Source: CAYHPR01 sp964358895
Lineage (GTDB): Archaea > Micrarchaeota > Micrarchaeia > CABMEP01
Assembly: GCA_964358895.1 (NCBI GenBank)
Contig: CAYHPR010000009.1
Location: 1-39,742, forward strand
Direction of reading: 5' to 3'
DNA length: 39,742 nucleotides
Below, in pieces: positions 1 to 6,856 of this stretch; the first letter of the stretch is position 1; each line of letters opens with the position of its first letter. A program made the translations under genes and the position numbers. The notes below the pieces were generated by a model. That model was given only the letters and a program-made list of their open reading frames with translations, made no database searches and was not told where the DNA came from.

Positions 1-1
1 C

Positions 2-1129
2 AGCGCTATGCAGGATAAAAAATTCCCGATAACTGGACAAAGTGAAATGTCGAGTGGAGCGCTCACACGAACAGAACCAGTGCCATGCGATTTCGTACTT
101 GTTGCAGCGGGCAATCTGCATGACCTTCAAAACATGCATCCGGCACTCCGTTCAAGAATCAGAGGGTATGGATATGAAGTTTATCTTAATGACACAATTG
201 ACGATACTGAAGAGAATCGAGAAAAAGTAGCAAGATTTGTTGGACAAGAAGTGAACAGAGATGGAAAAATTCCGGACTTCACAAAGGAAGCTGTAGTGGC
301 GATTATTAGAGAGTCGAGAAAAAGAGCTGGAAGAAAGCACAAGCTTTCACTTAAGCTTCGTGAACTTGGTGGGCTGGTAAGAGCTGCAGGTGACATTGCA
401 TTGGAAGATGGTGCAAAACTTGTTGAAGAGAAACATGTCATGAAGGCAAAAGCAGTTGCACAAACGATCGAACAGCAACTTGGAAAACAAATGATTGACG
501 CTGCAAAAGATTACAGCGTACTTGAAACAGCAGGTAGTGAAATTGGAAAAGTTAATGGACTGGCAGTAATTGGAGATGGAACATCTGGATTAGTTATGCC
601 AATCGTTGCTGAAGTCACTCCTGCATCATCTAAGTTTGAAGGGAAGGTTATTGCAACTGGAAAACTTGGAGAGATTGCCAAAGAAGCCGTACAGAATGTA
701 AGTGCAGTTATCAAAAAACACATGAAGAAAGATGTAACCGAATTCGATATTCATATCCAGTTCCTTCAGAGCTATGAAGGCGTAGAAGGAGACTCAGCAA
801 GCGTATCAGTTGCACTCGCTGTGCTTAGTGCAATGGAAGAACTGCCAATTAGACAGGGTGTTGCTATGACGGGATCGCTTAGTGTAAGAGGAGAAGTATT
901 GCCAGTTGGAGGAGTGACATCGAAAATTGAAGCTGCAATAGCTAGTGGGATCGGCACGATAATAATTCCAAAGAAAAATTCAGAAGACGTCGTAATTAAA
1001 AAAGAAATATTGGAGAATGTAAAATTGATTTATGCAGATACAATAATGGACGTACTCGAAGGAGCTCTAGAAGATTCAAAAGGAAAAGATGAATTGATAA
1101 GGAATCTGAAGAAGGAATTCAAACAGTAA
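2..1129 (+). CDS. lon: Archaeal Lon protease (LonB type), C-terminal part
   Basis: ATP-dependent protease that degrades misfolded and regulatory proteins; archaeal forms are usually anchored to the membrane. The reading frame is open at the window edge and the first residues (KKFPITGQSE, then RTEPVPCDF) are internal Lon sequence, so the gene begins upstream and the Walker A part is missing. Numbering from the Met at 8: the end of the AAA+ module spans about 1-150 and the Lon protease domain about 175-355. The Ser/Lys dyad is visible as S263 in GDSAS and K306 in GGVTSKIEAA, 43 residues apart as in known archaeal Lon. Membrane segments would lie upstream and cannot be seen. Family assignment is secure; only the 5' end is missing. 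Confidence 0.95.
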   Translation, partial: SAMQDKKFPITGQSEMSSGALTRTEPVPCDFVLVAAGNLHDLQNMHPALRSRIRGYGYEVYLNDTIDDTEENREKVARFVGQEVNRDGKIPDFTKEAVVAIIRESRKRAGRKHKLSLKLRELGGLVRAAGDIALEDGAKLVEEKHVMKAKAVAQTIEQQLGKQMIDAAKDYSVLETAGSEIGKVNGLAVIGDGTSGLVMPIVAEVTPASSKFEGKVIATGKLGEIAKEAVQNVSAVIKKHMKKDVTEFDIHIQFLQSYEGVEGDSASVSVALAVLSAMEELPIRQGVAMTGSLSVRGEVLPVGGVTSKIEAAIASGIGTIIIPKKNSEDVVIKKEILENVKLIYADTIMDVLEGALEDSKGKDELIRNLKKEFKQ

Positions 1130-1139
1130 CTCTGCTTTT

Positions 1140-1175
1140 ATAAATACAATGATATATAAATAAGTTAAACTGTAT
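1140..1175 (+). promoter_or_regulatory. TATA-type promoter of the membrane coiled-coil gene
   Basis: An A/T-rich box (TATATAAATAAG, about 1154-1165) follows the lon stop. Nineteen bases, TATATAAATAAGTTAAACT, recur exactly in the promoter of the secreted/membrane gene at 5621, so the two genes may share promoter architecture. No operator palindrome like the one at 5552 is seen here. Confidence 0.5.
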
Positions 1176-1227
1176 AAATATAGTGAACGTCAGCTGTCCA
1201 ACAAAGCATTAAATATGGTGAATTTGT

Positions 1228-1611
1228 ATGAACGTTGTGGGAGATGGAGTAATTGCGCGTCGTGGGTGGAACCCGAAGAAGGTTGCGACACGGGCTGCCG
1301 TAACATTTACTGGAGCTGCCCTATTATTGGTCGGTGGACTGATGTATTACAACTCACAAAGAAATGAAAAAAAGGGGGAAATAATGATAAGGGCTATTGG
1401 TGCACCGGTAACAAAAGAAGAACTGATTGCAGTAAGGGACAAAAAAATGGAAGATATCAAAGCAGAATTGTATAAAAATGATAAAAAACTTGAAGACAAC
1501 TTGAAGAAAGTTATGAACGATCTTAAAGACATGCGAAAAGAAGCAGAGGGACTAAGTGATTATCTCAAGCACGATATAGAACAGAAAAAGATACGTAAAA
1601 ACGTCCAATAG
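1228..1611 (+). CDS. Small membrane protein with C-terminal coiled coil
   Basis: Not recognised. The 127-residue product has a basic N-terminus (ARRGWNPKKVATR), one hydrophobic segment at about 23-42, then a long charged, heptad-like helix from about 65 to 120 (KKLEDNLKKVMNDLKDMRKE). It probably sits in the cytoplasmic membrane with a coiled-coil domain on one side. The ATG at 1228 is preceded by GGTGA with suitable spacing, and a TATA-type promoter lies in the gap after lon. It ends five bases from the stop of the convergent gene at 1617. Function unknown; a scaffolding or adaptor role would only be a guess from the shape. Confidence 0.7.
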   Translation: MNVVGDGVIARRGWNPKKVATRAAVTFTGAALLLVGGLMYYNSQRNEKKGEIMIRAIGAPVTKEELIAVRDKKMEDIKAELYKNDKKLEDNLKKVMNDLKDMRKEAEGLSDYLKHDIEQKKIRKNVQ

Positions 1612-1616
1612 AGCCG

Positions 1617-2576
1617 CTATTTCAGATGTTTATAAACTTCCTCGCATTGATCATTGTATGTTTCAGCTGTTGGAATTATTTTTGCTCTGATTTCAATAAT
1701 ATGAACTATGTTTTTTTCTACTACTTCCGCTATTTCGATAAAAGTCCTAACAGCTTTTGAAACTTCGACTTCTTCATCTTCAGAGACTGATGGACCTCTC
1801 TTTATTACTGAATTTAGCTCACTAACATATCTTTTAGTACTGCCAATTCTTTGTATTAATTCATTCGCAGAATGATTTAAATCAAGTTTAAGATTATTAG
1901 CGCGTTTAATATTGTTCTTAAGAAGCGTATCCTGAATAGCCCGAGTTTCTACACGTGTAAGTTTCTCTACAGATTTGTAAGGAATGCCGGGTAAAAGTTC
2001 AACTGCATTGGATATAGCATAGGCGTAATCTGTTTTGTATTTTTCCTCGTTCTGTTTGCTCTTAGTATAATTCCTTGAAAATTCGAGTAGTTTACCATAC
2101 ATTCCTGAGACCTCACTGAGACCATTCTTAAATTGCAAAAGTGCAACAACTTGAGCATTATACGTTTTTATTTTTCCAAGATCGATCTTCTCAATCTGCT
2201 CTCCGAAGTTTATAATCGCCTTGCTATTAGTTTCGATCTGCCTATTGAGTTCTAGTATATCTCCTTTAGAAAATATCTGTTTGACGATCATCTCGTTCTC
2301 TGCATAAACATAGCGTTGCCTATCACTCTCTGGCATTTCGTGTAGATATACCTTTTCCTTTGCCCCGTCTACAGAAAAACCAGCTTCAAAAAGAAAGTCT
2401 TTGACTTTCTGTCGCTCCTGTTTGTCCTGAGGCATTATGATGTAGATTCCTTTGTTATCTAGACTCCATGTAACGTTAGCTTTCTGTAAGAATTCGGAAA
2501 TCCGTGGCTCGACGTGTTTAGGAACATTGGCTTTTTTCATTGCATCAGCAACTGTTATCTGCTGTGTCTCGGCCAT
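1617..2576 (-). CDS. Uncharacterised helical protein (319 aa)
   Basis: Not recognised. No signal peptide or membrane segment is apparent. The first ~90 residues look like a small mixed alpha/beta module (DAMKKANVPKHVEPRISEFL, then a strand-like IYIIMPQ). The remainder is rich in long charged helices with coiled-coil character (about 105-180 and 225-310). A TATA-like box (TTTTAATA on the minus strand, around 2602) lies 26 bases before the ATG and there is no GGTGAT, so the message is probably leaderless. It faces the kaiC-like/roadblock genes in the same direction but has its own promoter. A DNA-binding or structural role is possible but not supported by a motif. Confidence 0.7.
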   Translation of the reverse strand: MAETQQITVADAMKKANVPKHVEPRISEFLQKANVTWSLDNKGIYIIMPQDKQERQKVKDFLFEAGFSVDGAKEKVYLHEMPESDRQRYVYAENEMIVKQIFSKGDILELNRQIETNSKAIINFGEQIEKIDLGKIKTYNAQVVALLQFKNGLSEVSGMYGKLLEFSRNYTKSKQNEEKYKTDYAYAISNAVELLPGIPYKSVEKLTRVETRAIQDTLLKNNIKRANNLKLDLNHSANELIQRIGSTKRYVSELNSVIKRGPSVSEDEEVEVSKAVRTFIEIAEVVEKNIVHIIEIRAKIIPTAETYNDQCEEVYKHLK

Positions 2577-2595
2577 GTTGTTATTATGAGTTTTA

Positions 2596-2608
2596 GTTAT
2601 TAAAAGAA
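2596..2608 (-). promoter_or_regulatory. Promoter of the 319-aa gene
   Basis: CTTTTAATA on the minus strand is centred about 26 bases upstream of the ATG at 2576. This is the spacing expected for a TATA box of a leaderless archaeal transcript. Confidence 0.45.
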
Positions 2609-2685
2609 CTCTGTTTTAGGTACTTAGCTATGAGACGTAAAAATGAACGAAAACGTAGACACGCATTTCTATTTTTTATCAATAA

Positions 2686-3441
2686 TTATCTTGAAAAAAA
2701 TGGCTGATCTGGGTAAAGGACGGCTCCTTCATTTGTGATCTTGAGTGGTGCAAGCTTTTTGCTATGCGCCGTACCTCTCATTTTAATCACTTCAATTGCG
2801 GCTTCTCTTATGTCGCCTTTTCTAACGCTGTAAATTGCAAATAAAGAGTCTGCGAGATATTCAATTCCGAATCTAGGTCTTACTTCCCCAAGAGATGCAG
2901 TCATTGTTGCTTCGGAAGGAAGGAGAGTTGTACAGCCCCATTTCTTTAGGATGTCGATAAGCTGCACGATTGCAGCTCTCCTCTTTTGCTCAGTTTCGTG
3001 AAGAACTGCAAACGAAGTGATGGAATCAAAAACAAGCCTATCGACGCCGTTGTCTCTAATTACTTTTTCAATTGTACTGCCCTCTTTAATGAATTTGTCG
3101 ACCTCTTGAGGGCTGTATTCAAAAACAAAAAATCTCTTTTTTCTTTCTAATTCGTCAATGTTCATTCCAAATTGTTTCATATGCTCAATTATCGACTTCT
3201 TTTTCTCTTCGAAAGTGATGTAAAGAGAGGTATCATTGTATTTAGTCACACCATTGTAAAGAAACTGAAGAGAAAGAATTGATTTGCCGGTTCCAGCTTC
3301 ACCTGCTAGAACATTGATGCTGCCGCGCTCCAGGCCGCCTTGAATCATGCCATCCAACCCAGTGATTCCAGTTGGCATTCTCGAGGGTTTACTGGCAACT
3401 GATTGCTCTTTTGGTTCTTTCATTGCTTGTTCTTTTCCCAT
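2686..3441 (-). CDS. KaiC-like RecA-superfamily ATPase
   Basis: Single-domain KaiC/RadA-like ATPase (251 aa); such archaeal proteins are presumed to act in signalling or regulation, often with partner proteins. The KaiC start signature TGITGLDGMIQGGLERG is at about 24-40. Walker A is AGEAGTGKS (46-54), the paired glutamates follow in ITFEEKK (E78, E79), and Walker B is RLVFDS (135-140). Only one of the two domains of cyanobacterial KaiC is present. The neighbour upstream on the same strand is a roadblock protein 64 bases away, a pairing that suggests joint function. The ATG at 3441 lies at the end of a repeat element (3439-3472) and has no GGTGAT; a TATA box at 3475-3484 implies a leader of about 13 bases. 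Confidence 0.88.
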   Translation of the reverse strand: MGKEQAMKEPKEQSVASKPSRMPTGITGLDGMIQGGLERGSINVLAGEAGTGKSILSLQFLYNGVTKYNDTSLYITFEEKKKSIIEHMKQFGMNIDELERKKRFFVFEYSPQEVDKFIKEGSTIEKVIRDNGVDRLVFDSITSFAVLHETEQKRRAAIVQLIDILKKWGCTTLLPSEATMTASLGEVRPRFGIEYLADSLFAIYSVRKGDIREAAIEVIKMRGTAHSKKLAPLKITNEGAVLYPDQPFFSR

Positions 3442-3472
3442 AACAACAACCTACGGTTTTTGTATTTCCTAG
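3439..3472 (-). repeat. Palindromic repeat family R1, copy 1 (kaiC-like leader)
   Basis: Read on the minus strand this is CTAGGAAATAC, AAAAACCGTAGG, TTGTTGTT, then the ATG of the kaiC-like gene. Thirty-one consecutive bases (3439-3469) are identical to 7616-7646 before rpoB'', including the start codon. It is the short form of the family, without the full hairpin, and would form nearly all of the predicted 5' leader. Confidence 0.8.
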
Positions 3473-3473
3473 A

Positions 3474-3485
3474 GGTATATATACG
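3474..3485 (-). promoter_or_regulatory. TATA box of the kaiC-like gene
   Basis: CGTATATATACC on the minus strand, about 39 bases from the ATG at 3441. It predicts a transcript starting inside the R1 repeat and a leader of about 13 nt. Confidence 0.5.
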
Positions 3486-3505
3486 ATTTCTAGGAAGTTC
3501 TATCT

Positions 3506-3880
3506 TCACTTTTCACTAAGTATATTTTCGATTGATTTTGCTGCACGTTCCATTGAAAGTAAAACATAACCAAGATTACCGTCTTGTCTCATTAATGAAA
3601 CGAGTATTGCGAGCTTTCCAGCTCCGAGAGCAACAATCTTTCCCTTCTCACCGTCTACAACGACTTGCTGAAATGTGCCACGCTTAAGTTCGCTGGAAAA
3701 AGTTTCTGCAGTTCCTACTAATGCTGCAGTCATTGCAGCAACCGTTCTTGACTCAACACGTGCAGGGAGATCTGATGCAATCATTAATCCATCACGTCTG
3801 ACGACAGCTGATGCCTCAATGTCACCTGCTTTTCTCAGGTCAGCTAAAACAAGTTCGATCTGTTCCTTCACTTCTGGCAT
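3506..3880 (-). CDS. Roadblock/LC7-domain protein
   Basis: Single-domain roadblock/LC7 (MglB-like) protein of 124 aa. Such proteins dimerise and regulate nucleotide-binding partners, often small GTPases. Family-typical features are the N-terminal helix (VKEQIELVLADLRK), the ASAVVRRDGLMIASDLP strand-turn region (about 23-39), the MTAALVGTAE helix (about 50-59), and the C-terminal helix ERAAKSIENIL. GTGAT sits three bases before the ATG at 3880, the spacing seen throughout this genome. The kaiC-like ATPase follows 64 bases downstream with its own promoter. The adjacency suggests the ATPase is its partner, but this is inference. Confidence 0.88.
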   Translation of the reverse strand: MPEVKEQIELVLADLRKAGDIEASAVVRRDGLMIASDLPARVESRTVAAMTAALVGTAETFSSELKRGTFQQVVVDGEKGKIVALGAGKLAILVSLMRQDGNLGYVLLSMERAAKSIENILSEK

Positions 3881-3934
3881 TTGATCACAAAGTGATTTGT
3901 GAGACAGCTTTTAAAAGATATTCACTTCGTTACA

Positions 3935-4333
3935 TTACCTTTTCTTGTATCCAAAAATCTTGTCATATGTTTGATGGTCAATTATATCCAGGATGTCAAG
4001 CCAAACAGTTATAAAATCTACTCCGGTCTTTTCTCGGTATGGTTGTTTTAGAGTATAGATCATTCTCCAGTAACCTGAGAGATTAACTTTCCATAGATTT
4101 GTTACTTCGTAATGCTGCAAATATTTTTGTGGAGTATTTTTTCTAGGTATCTGAATGCCATAATCACAATTTATTTTTAGAAGAGCAATCTTAGATTCGA
4201 TTGACTTAAGTAGAATCTGAAAGACTGAACTTTCTATTCCATTTTCTCTTTCTTCCTTTACCTTTTGCTGCAGTGCCAGGTAACTTTCTTTGGCATCACC
4301 AAGTAGCTTGACACTGACGTGTTTCTTGACCAT
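3935..4333 (-). CDS. RelE/ParE-like toxin of a type II toxin-antitoxin pair
   Basis: The 132-residue product resembles archaeal RelE-superfamily proteins that sit next to a small winged-helix partner. The recognisable core is NLWKVNLSGYWRMIYTLK, with a WLDILDIIDHQTYDKIFGY C-terminus. RelE toxins are ribosome-associated mRNA endonucleases, but activity here is not shown. The Met at 4333 was chosen because it starts one base after the stop of the gene at 4335; a longer reading frame up to 4438 would run through that partner. The two are probably translated from one message driven by the promoter at 4611-4645. Family level is fairly sure; toxicity is inferred. Confidence 0.78.
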   Translation of the reverse strand: MVKKHVSVKLLGDAKESYLALQQKVKEERENGIESSVFQILLKSIESKIALLKINCDYGIQIPRKNTPQKYLQHYEVTNLWKVNLSGYWRMIYTLKQPYREKTGVDFITVWLDILDIIDHQTYDKIFGYKKR

Positions 4334-4334
4334 G

Positions 4335-4604
4335 CTACACTTCCAGCCCCTCCTCTTCTGCTTCGGCCAGTTTTTTACTTGGATTAAATGTCCAAATATA
4401 TCCTTTCTTTGTTTCAAGAACAACTCCTTTCTTTTCAAGGTAATCCAGGGCTACATTTAGGGTTGATCTCATTACTTTGGTTGGAAGTTTCTCCAGTATT
4501 TTGTTTCTGCTTATTGCTACGTCTGAATTTTTAACAACCTCTTCGATTGCCAGTATCGTCTTTAGAGTTGGATAGTGTACAACTTCCGTTTTAGCTTTTG
4601 TCAT
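4335..4604 (-). CDS. Winged-helix antitoxin-like protein
   Basis: An 89-residue helical protein with a winged-helix pattern: ILAIEEVVKNS (helix 1), ISRNKILEKLP (helix 2), VMRSTLNVALDYLEKKGVV (recognition helix region), and a short wing VLETKKGYIWTF. It lies directly before a RelE-like gene with a one-base gap, so it is the likely antitoxin and autoregulator. GGTGAT occurs three bases before the ATG. Two direct ACCTAATA repeats overlap the ribosome-binding site and the TATA region and are candidate operators. An alternative is an ordinary transcription factor, but the coupling to the toxin argues for the pair. Confidence 0.78.
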   Translation of the reverse strand: MTKAKTEVVHYPTLKTILAIEEVVKNSDVAISRNKILEKLPTKVMRSTLNVALDYLEKKGVVLETKKGYIWTFNPSKKLAEAEEEGLEV

Positions 4605-4610
4605 TATATC

Positions 4611-4645
4611 ACCTAATAGATATATAACCTAATATATTTATATAG
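4611..4645 (-). promoter_or_regulatory. Promoter and putative operator of the winged-helix/RelE-like pair
   Basis: On the minus strand a TATA box (CTATATAAATATATT, 4631-4645) lies about 34 bases before the ATG. ACCTAATA (plus-strand reading) occurs at 4611-4618 and again at 4627-4634, 16 bp apart, with a partial copy near 4647. The first overlaps the ribosome-binding site. This is the arrangement expected for autoregulation by the antitoxin. Confidence 0.5.
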
Positions 4646-4677
4646 TTACCTAGCTTAGTTTATTAGTTACATTATTT

Positions 4678-4743
4678 GAATAAAAATAAGAGCGGCGGCC
4701 CTCGACCACACAAGTATCAACGTGTCGTCGTTAAAGGAAAGAT
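4678..4743. repeat. Left flank repeat of the AbrB/PIN cassette
   Basis: Direct repeat partner of 5513-5580. The first 18 bases, GAATAAAAATAAGAGCGG, are identical; a G/C-rich middle differs in length. A second block, TATCAACGTGTCGTCGTTAAAGG, matches TATCGACCTTGTCGAAGTTAAAG in the right copy. On the minus strand it follows the PIN gene and ends in CTTATTTTTATTC, so it may double as the operon's terminator. Confidence 0.65.
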
Positions 4744-4755
4744 ATTTGTCAACAC

Positions 4756-5163
4756 TTATCTTGCCAATTCAATAAATTGACTTGCTGTGACTATTCTGAT
4801 TCCGTTGTATTCCTTCAGGTCAAGAAGGTGCTTGTCGCCTGTGATAATATAGTCTACATGGCACGATGCAGCACACTCAATAATCTTATTGTCGTCTGGA
4901 TCCTTGTCCACAACCTGCAGTTTAAGATTCGGCTTAACAACTGTCGCATAATCAAGAATAAGACTTACCTGCCTATGCACCATTTCATCAGGTTCTTCGA
5001 AATCCCTTCTGAGGACCCTTTCTAGTTCCTCCAGAATTTCGAAGGATGTGAACACAGCTATACGTTTATCCAAAGCCATCCCTACAATGCCGTGGGACTT
5101 TCCCTTATCCCAAAAGATTGACGAAATAAAGATATTCGTATCCAGCACAACTTTGATCATCAT
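4756..5163 (-). CDS. PIN-domain toxin-like nuclease
   Basis: PIN-domain protein (135 aa), predicted Mg-dependent ribonuclease and toxin half of an AbrB/PIN pair. The acidic active-site set is visible: D8 in VVLDTN, glutamates of the FEILEELERV helix (E42-E48), D91 in DPDDNKIIECA, and D110 in ITGDKHLL. The length is normal for a stand-alone PIN domain. Its ATG overlaps the end of the AbrB-like gene by four bases (ATGA type), so the two are translationally coupled. The cassette is bounded by related direct repeats, suggesting acquisition as a unit. The actual target is unknown. Confidence 0.88.
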   Translation of the reverse strand: MMIKVVLDTNIFISSIFWDKGKSHGIVGMALDKRIAVFTSFEILEELERVLRRDFEEPDEMVHRQVSLILDYATVVKPNLKLQVVDKDPDDNKIIECAASCHVDYIITGDKHLLDLKEYNGIRIVTASQFIELAR

Positions 5164-5423
5164 TTGCGTCTCCTGGCCTTGCTCATTCTTTCAGCCACTT
5201 CCTCCTCGCTGTGTATCTCTTTCTCCTTTGCGAATTTGGTTCCGAATTTTGTCAATTCTTCAAATTCTTTTTTCGGATCAATCACTGAAATTTTTTTCAT
5301 CAGAACAATGTCGCCTACCCGGCTAACCACGAGCTGACTGCCTTCCTCAAGATCCAGATCTTTCCTCAACTCCTTTGGAATTACTACTTGCCCCTTTGAC
5401 GTCATTTTAGTTATCTCTAACAT
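5160..5423 (-). CDS. AbrB/MazE/SpoVT-domain antitoxin
   Basis: An 87-residue swapped-hairpin DNA-binding protein. The AbrB signature is TSKGQVVIPKELRKDL at about 8-23, followed by EEGSQLVVSRVGDIVLMK. The C-terminal half is charged and helical (KEFEELTKFGTKFAKEKE), the region that in such antitoxins wraps the toxin. Two adjacent ATGs exist at 5426 and 5423; the second is three bases from GGTGAT, the spacing this genome prefers, so it was chosen. It is the first gene of a pair with the PIN protein and probably represses its own promoter. Confidence 0.88.
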   Translation of the reverse strand: MLEITKMTSKGQVVIPKELRKDLDLEEGSQLVVSRVGDIVLMKKISVIDPKKEFEELTKFGTKFAKEKEIHSEEEVAERMSKARRRK

Positions 5424-5512
5424 CATATCACCATAGTTGGAATTTCTTACTTTCCAACTTATAATGCTTTCGGCATCCCAGCCGATTCGCTACATTAATT
5501 AACAAAATCTCC

Positions 5513-5580
5513 GAATAAAAATAAGAGCGGTGGCTGCCACCCTCAAACGCTATCGACCTTGTCGAAGTTAAAGCGAATGT
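5513..5580. repeat. Right flank repeat of the AbrB/PIN cassette
   Basis: Related to 4678-4743. It contains an extra palindrome, GGTGG-CTG-CCACC (5529-5541), and the palindrome TCGAC-CTT-GTCGA (5552-5564). Its last 30 bases (5551-5580) match 6211-6240 at 26 positions and run straight into the TATA box of the gene at 5621. Confidence 0.65.
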
Positions 5581-5600
5581 ATATAAATAAGTTAAACTAT
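5551..5600 (+). promoter_or_regulatory. Promoter with upstream operator palindrome
   Basis: TCGAC-CTT-GTCGA (5552-5564) is followed by GTTAAAGCGAATG and a TATA box TATATAAATAAG (5580-5591). Predicted transcription starts near 5610, leaving a short leader carrying AGGTGAT. The module is duplicated at 6211-6250 upstream of the next gene. Confidence 0.6.
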
Positions 5601-5620
5601 AATATTATCAGGTGATATTG

Positions 5621-6190
5621 ATGAATCAAAAAATGAAAAATATATTTAGAAAAACAGTACTAGCAACATCCATTGCATTACCCTTAACAATTATTACACC
5701 TAAAGTTGAAGCAAAATTAGGAGCTGATTTTCAAGCATATGAGGCTAAAGTTGCAGAGATTGCAGACGTTAAAAAAGAGGAATTCGGGTATGTAGATGCC
5801 AAAAAAAGAAACTTGCCTGAAGATGTCGACACAGCAAATGCTGAAATCACCAAATTATCGCAATTGAAAAACGCAGGCACACAATTTTATGAACAAGTTG
5901 AAACTACTGACGAAAAAAATACAGTTGAACAGATTATGATAGTAGCTAATGATCGTATTAAGGACATATGCGAAAAATTTGACAAAGTCAATGGAATGAG
6001 ATACGACCATGTGAGTAACAGGATATTAAGAAAAGGCGAACTGACTGAGTATGAAAAACAAATGACTTCCGTTAACAAAGTAATGTCCTGTATCATTGGG
6101 ATCCTGGCTTTGTGTATGATAATTTTACATAGCATTGTAGAACAGACTGAAAAAACAAAGGGAGCTCAGCTCCCTGCAGATAAACAGTAA
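5621..6190 (+). CDS. Putative secreted or membrane-anchored protein, unknown family
   Basis: Not recognised (189 aa). The N-terminus looks like a signal peptide: basic residues (MKNIFRK), a hydrophobic stretch TVLATSIALPLTIITP, then VEAK as a possible cleavage region near residue 30. The middle is charged and helical with coiled-coil tendency. A second hydrophobic segment (CIIGILALCMIILHSIV, about 153-169) lies near the C-terminus, followed by a short polar tail. The product may therefore be an extracytoplasmic domain held by a C-terminal anchor. ATG 5621 was chosen over an upstream GTG at 5612 because that GTG is part of the AGGTGAT site. It shares an EEFGY motif with the next gene and a duplicated promoter module. 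Confidence 0.65.
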   Translation: MNQKMKNIFRKTVLATSIALPLTIITPKVEAKLGADFQAYEAKVAEIADVKKEEFGYVDAKKRNLPEDVDTANAEITKLSQLKNAGTQFYEQVETTDEKNTVEQIMIVANDRIKDICEKFDKVNGMRYDHVSNRILRKGELTEYEKQMTSVNKVMSCIIGILALCMIILHSIVEQTEKTKGAQLPADKQ

Positions 6191-6191
6191 T

Positions 6192-6250
6192 CGACTGATA
6201 GTCGGATATACATCGACATTGTCGAAGTTAAAACGAAAGTATATATATAG
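6192..6250 (+). promoter_or_regulatory. Promoter with paired operator palindromes
   Basis: Two 5+3+5 palindromes, CGACT-GAT-AGTCG (6192-6204) and TCGAC-ATT-GTCGA (6213-6225), have centres 21 bp apart, two helical turns. They precede AACGAAAG and a TATATATATA box (6240-6249). The second palindrome and downstream bases repeat the module at 5551-5590. A cooperatively binding repressor or activator is a plausible reader. Confidence 0.6.
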
Positions 6251-6280
6251 GTTAATCGGTAGTATTAGCAAGTGATGTTA

Positions 6281-6847
6281 ATGAATAAATTTAGAGCAAA
6301 ATCAATCGTGCTGGAAACAAATAGGTTCCAAGAGACTATCAGAAACAAATTTTTGGACGGAGTATATTGTGAGGAATTCGGATATAAAAAAGGTTCTAGT
6401 TCATCTGGAGCGATTGTAACTTCTGATGCAGATAAAACCAAAAAAGAAATTGAGGGATTTAAGGCAAGAGCTCAGAGAGTCTGCGAATGGCTTCCAGAAA
6501 GTGAACTGCTTAGAACTAATGGCGAAGATATCGAAATTATTGCCCAATGCTTATTCAAACACAAAAATGCACTAGACGAGAATAACGATATAGATTTGTT
6601 TGAAGATAGTGAAGTAACAAAGCCAGAGAATTTCTTTAAACTCGTAGCTAGGTCTGGAACAAAAAAAGCATTAGTCTTAACTGCTAGGGCCTTTCTCAAG
6701 TATGACGATCCAGATAAAGTCATACAACGAATAAAATCTCACATCTATAAAAAAGGAAGAGATAGATATGGAGTTCCTATTCCTCTTAGTAAATCACAAG
6801 TAAACTCTTTTGTAATTATAGCTGCTAAAGAACTTTTAGCTGAATAA
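6281..6847 (+). CDS. Uncharacterised cytoplasmic protein (188 aa)
   Basis: Not recognised. No signal peptide or membrane segment; the sequence is charged and mostly helical, with a low-complexity KKGSSSSGA stretch near 36-44. It carries EEFGYKK near residue 31, reminiscent of EEFGYVDAKK in the preceding gene, though no wider similarity is visible. GTGAT lies four bases before the ATG at 6281; a GTG at 6272 inside that site is rejected as the start. The promoter module is a duplicate of the one for the preceding gene, so the two are probably co-regulated. It is followed nine bases later by another small gene, forming a likely two-gene operon. Confidence 0.6.
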   Translation: MNKFRAKSIVLETNRFQETIRNKFLDGVYCEEFGYKKGSSSSGAIVTSDADKTKKEIEGFKARAQRVCEWLPESELLRTNGEDIEIIAQCLFKHKNALDENNDIDLFEDSEVTKPENFFKLVARSGTKKALVLTARAFLKYDDPDKVIQRIKSHIYKKGRDRYGVPIPLSKSQVNSFVIIAAKELLAE

Positions 6848-6856
6848 TGTGATAAA

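Noticed and set aside
4334..4438. A longer RelE-like toxin starting at 4438.
   Set aside because: The extra part is the partner gene read in another frame; the Met at 4333 has the toxin-like start and couples to the partner's stop.
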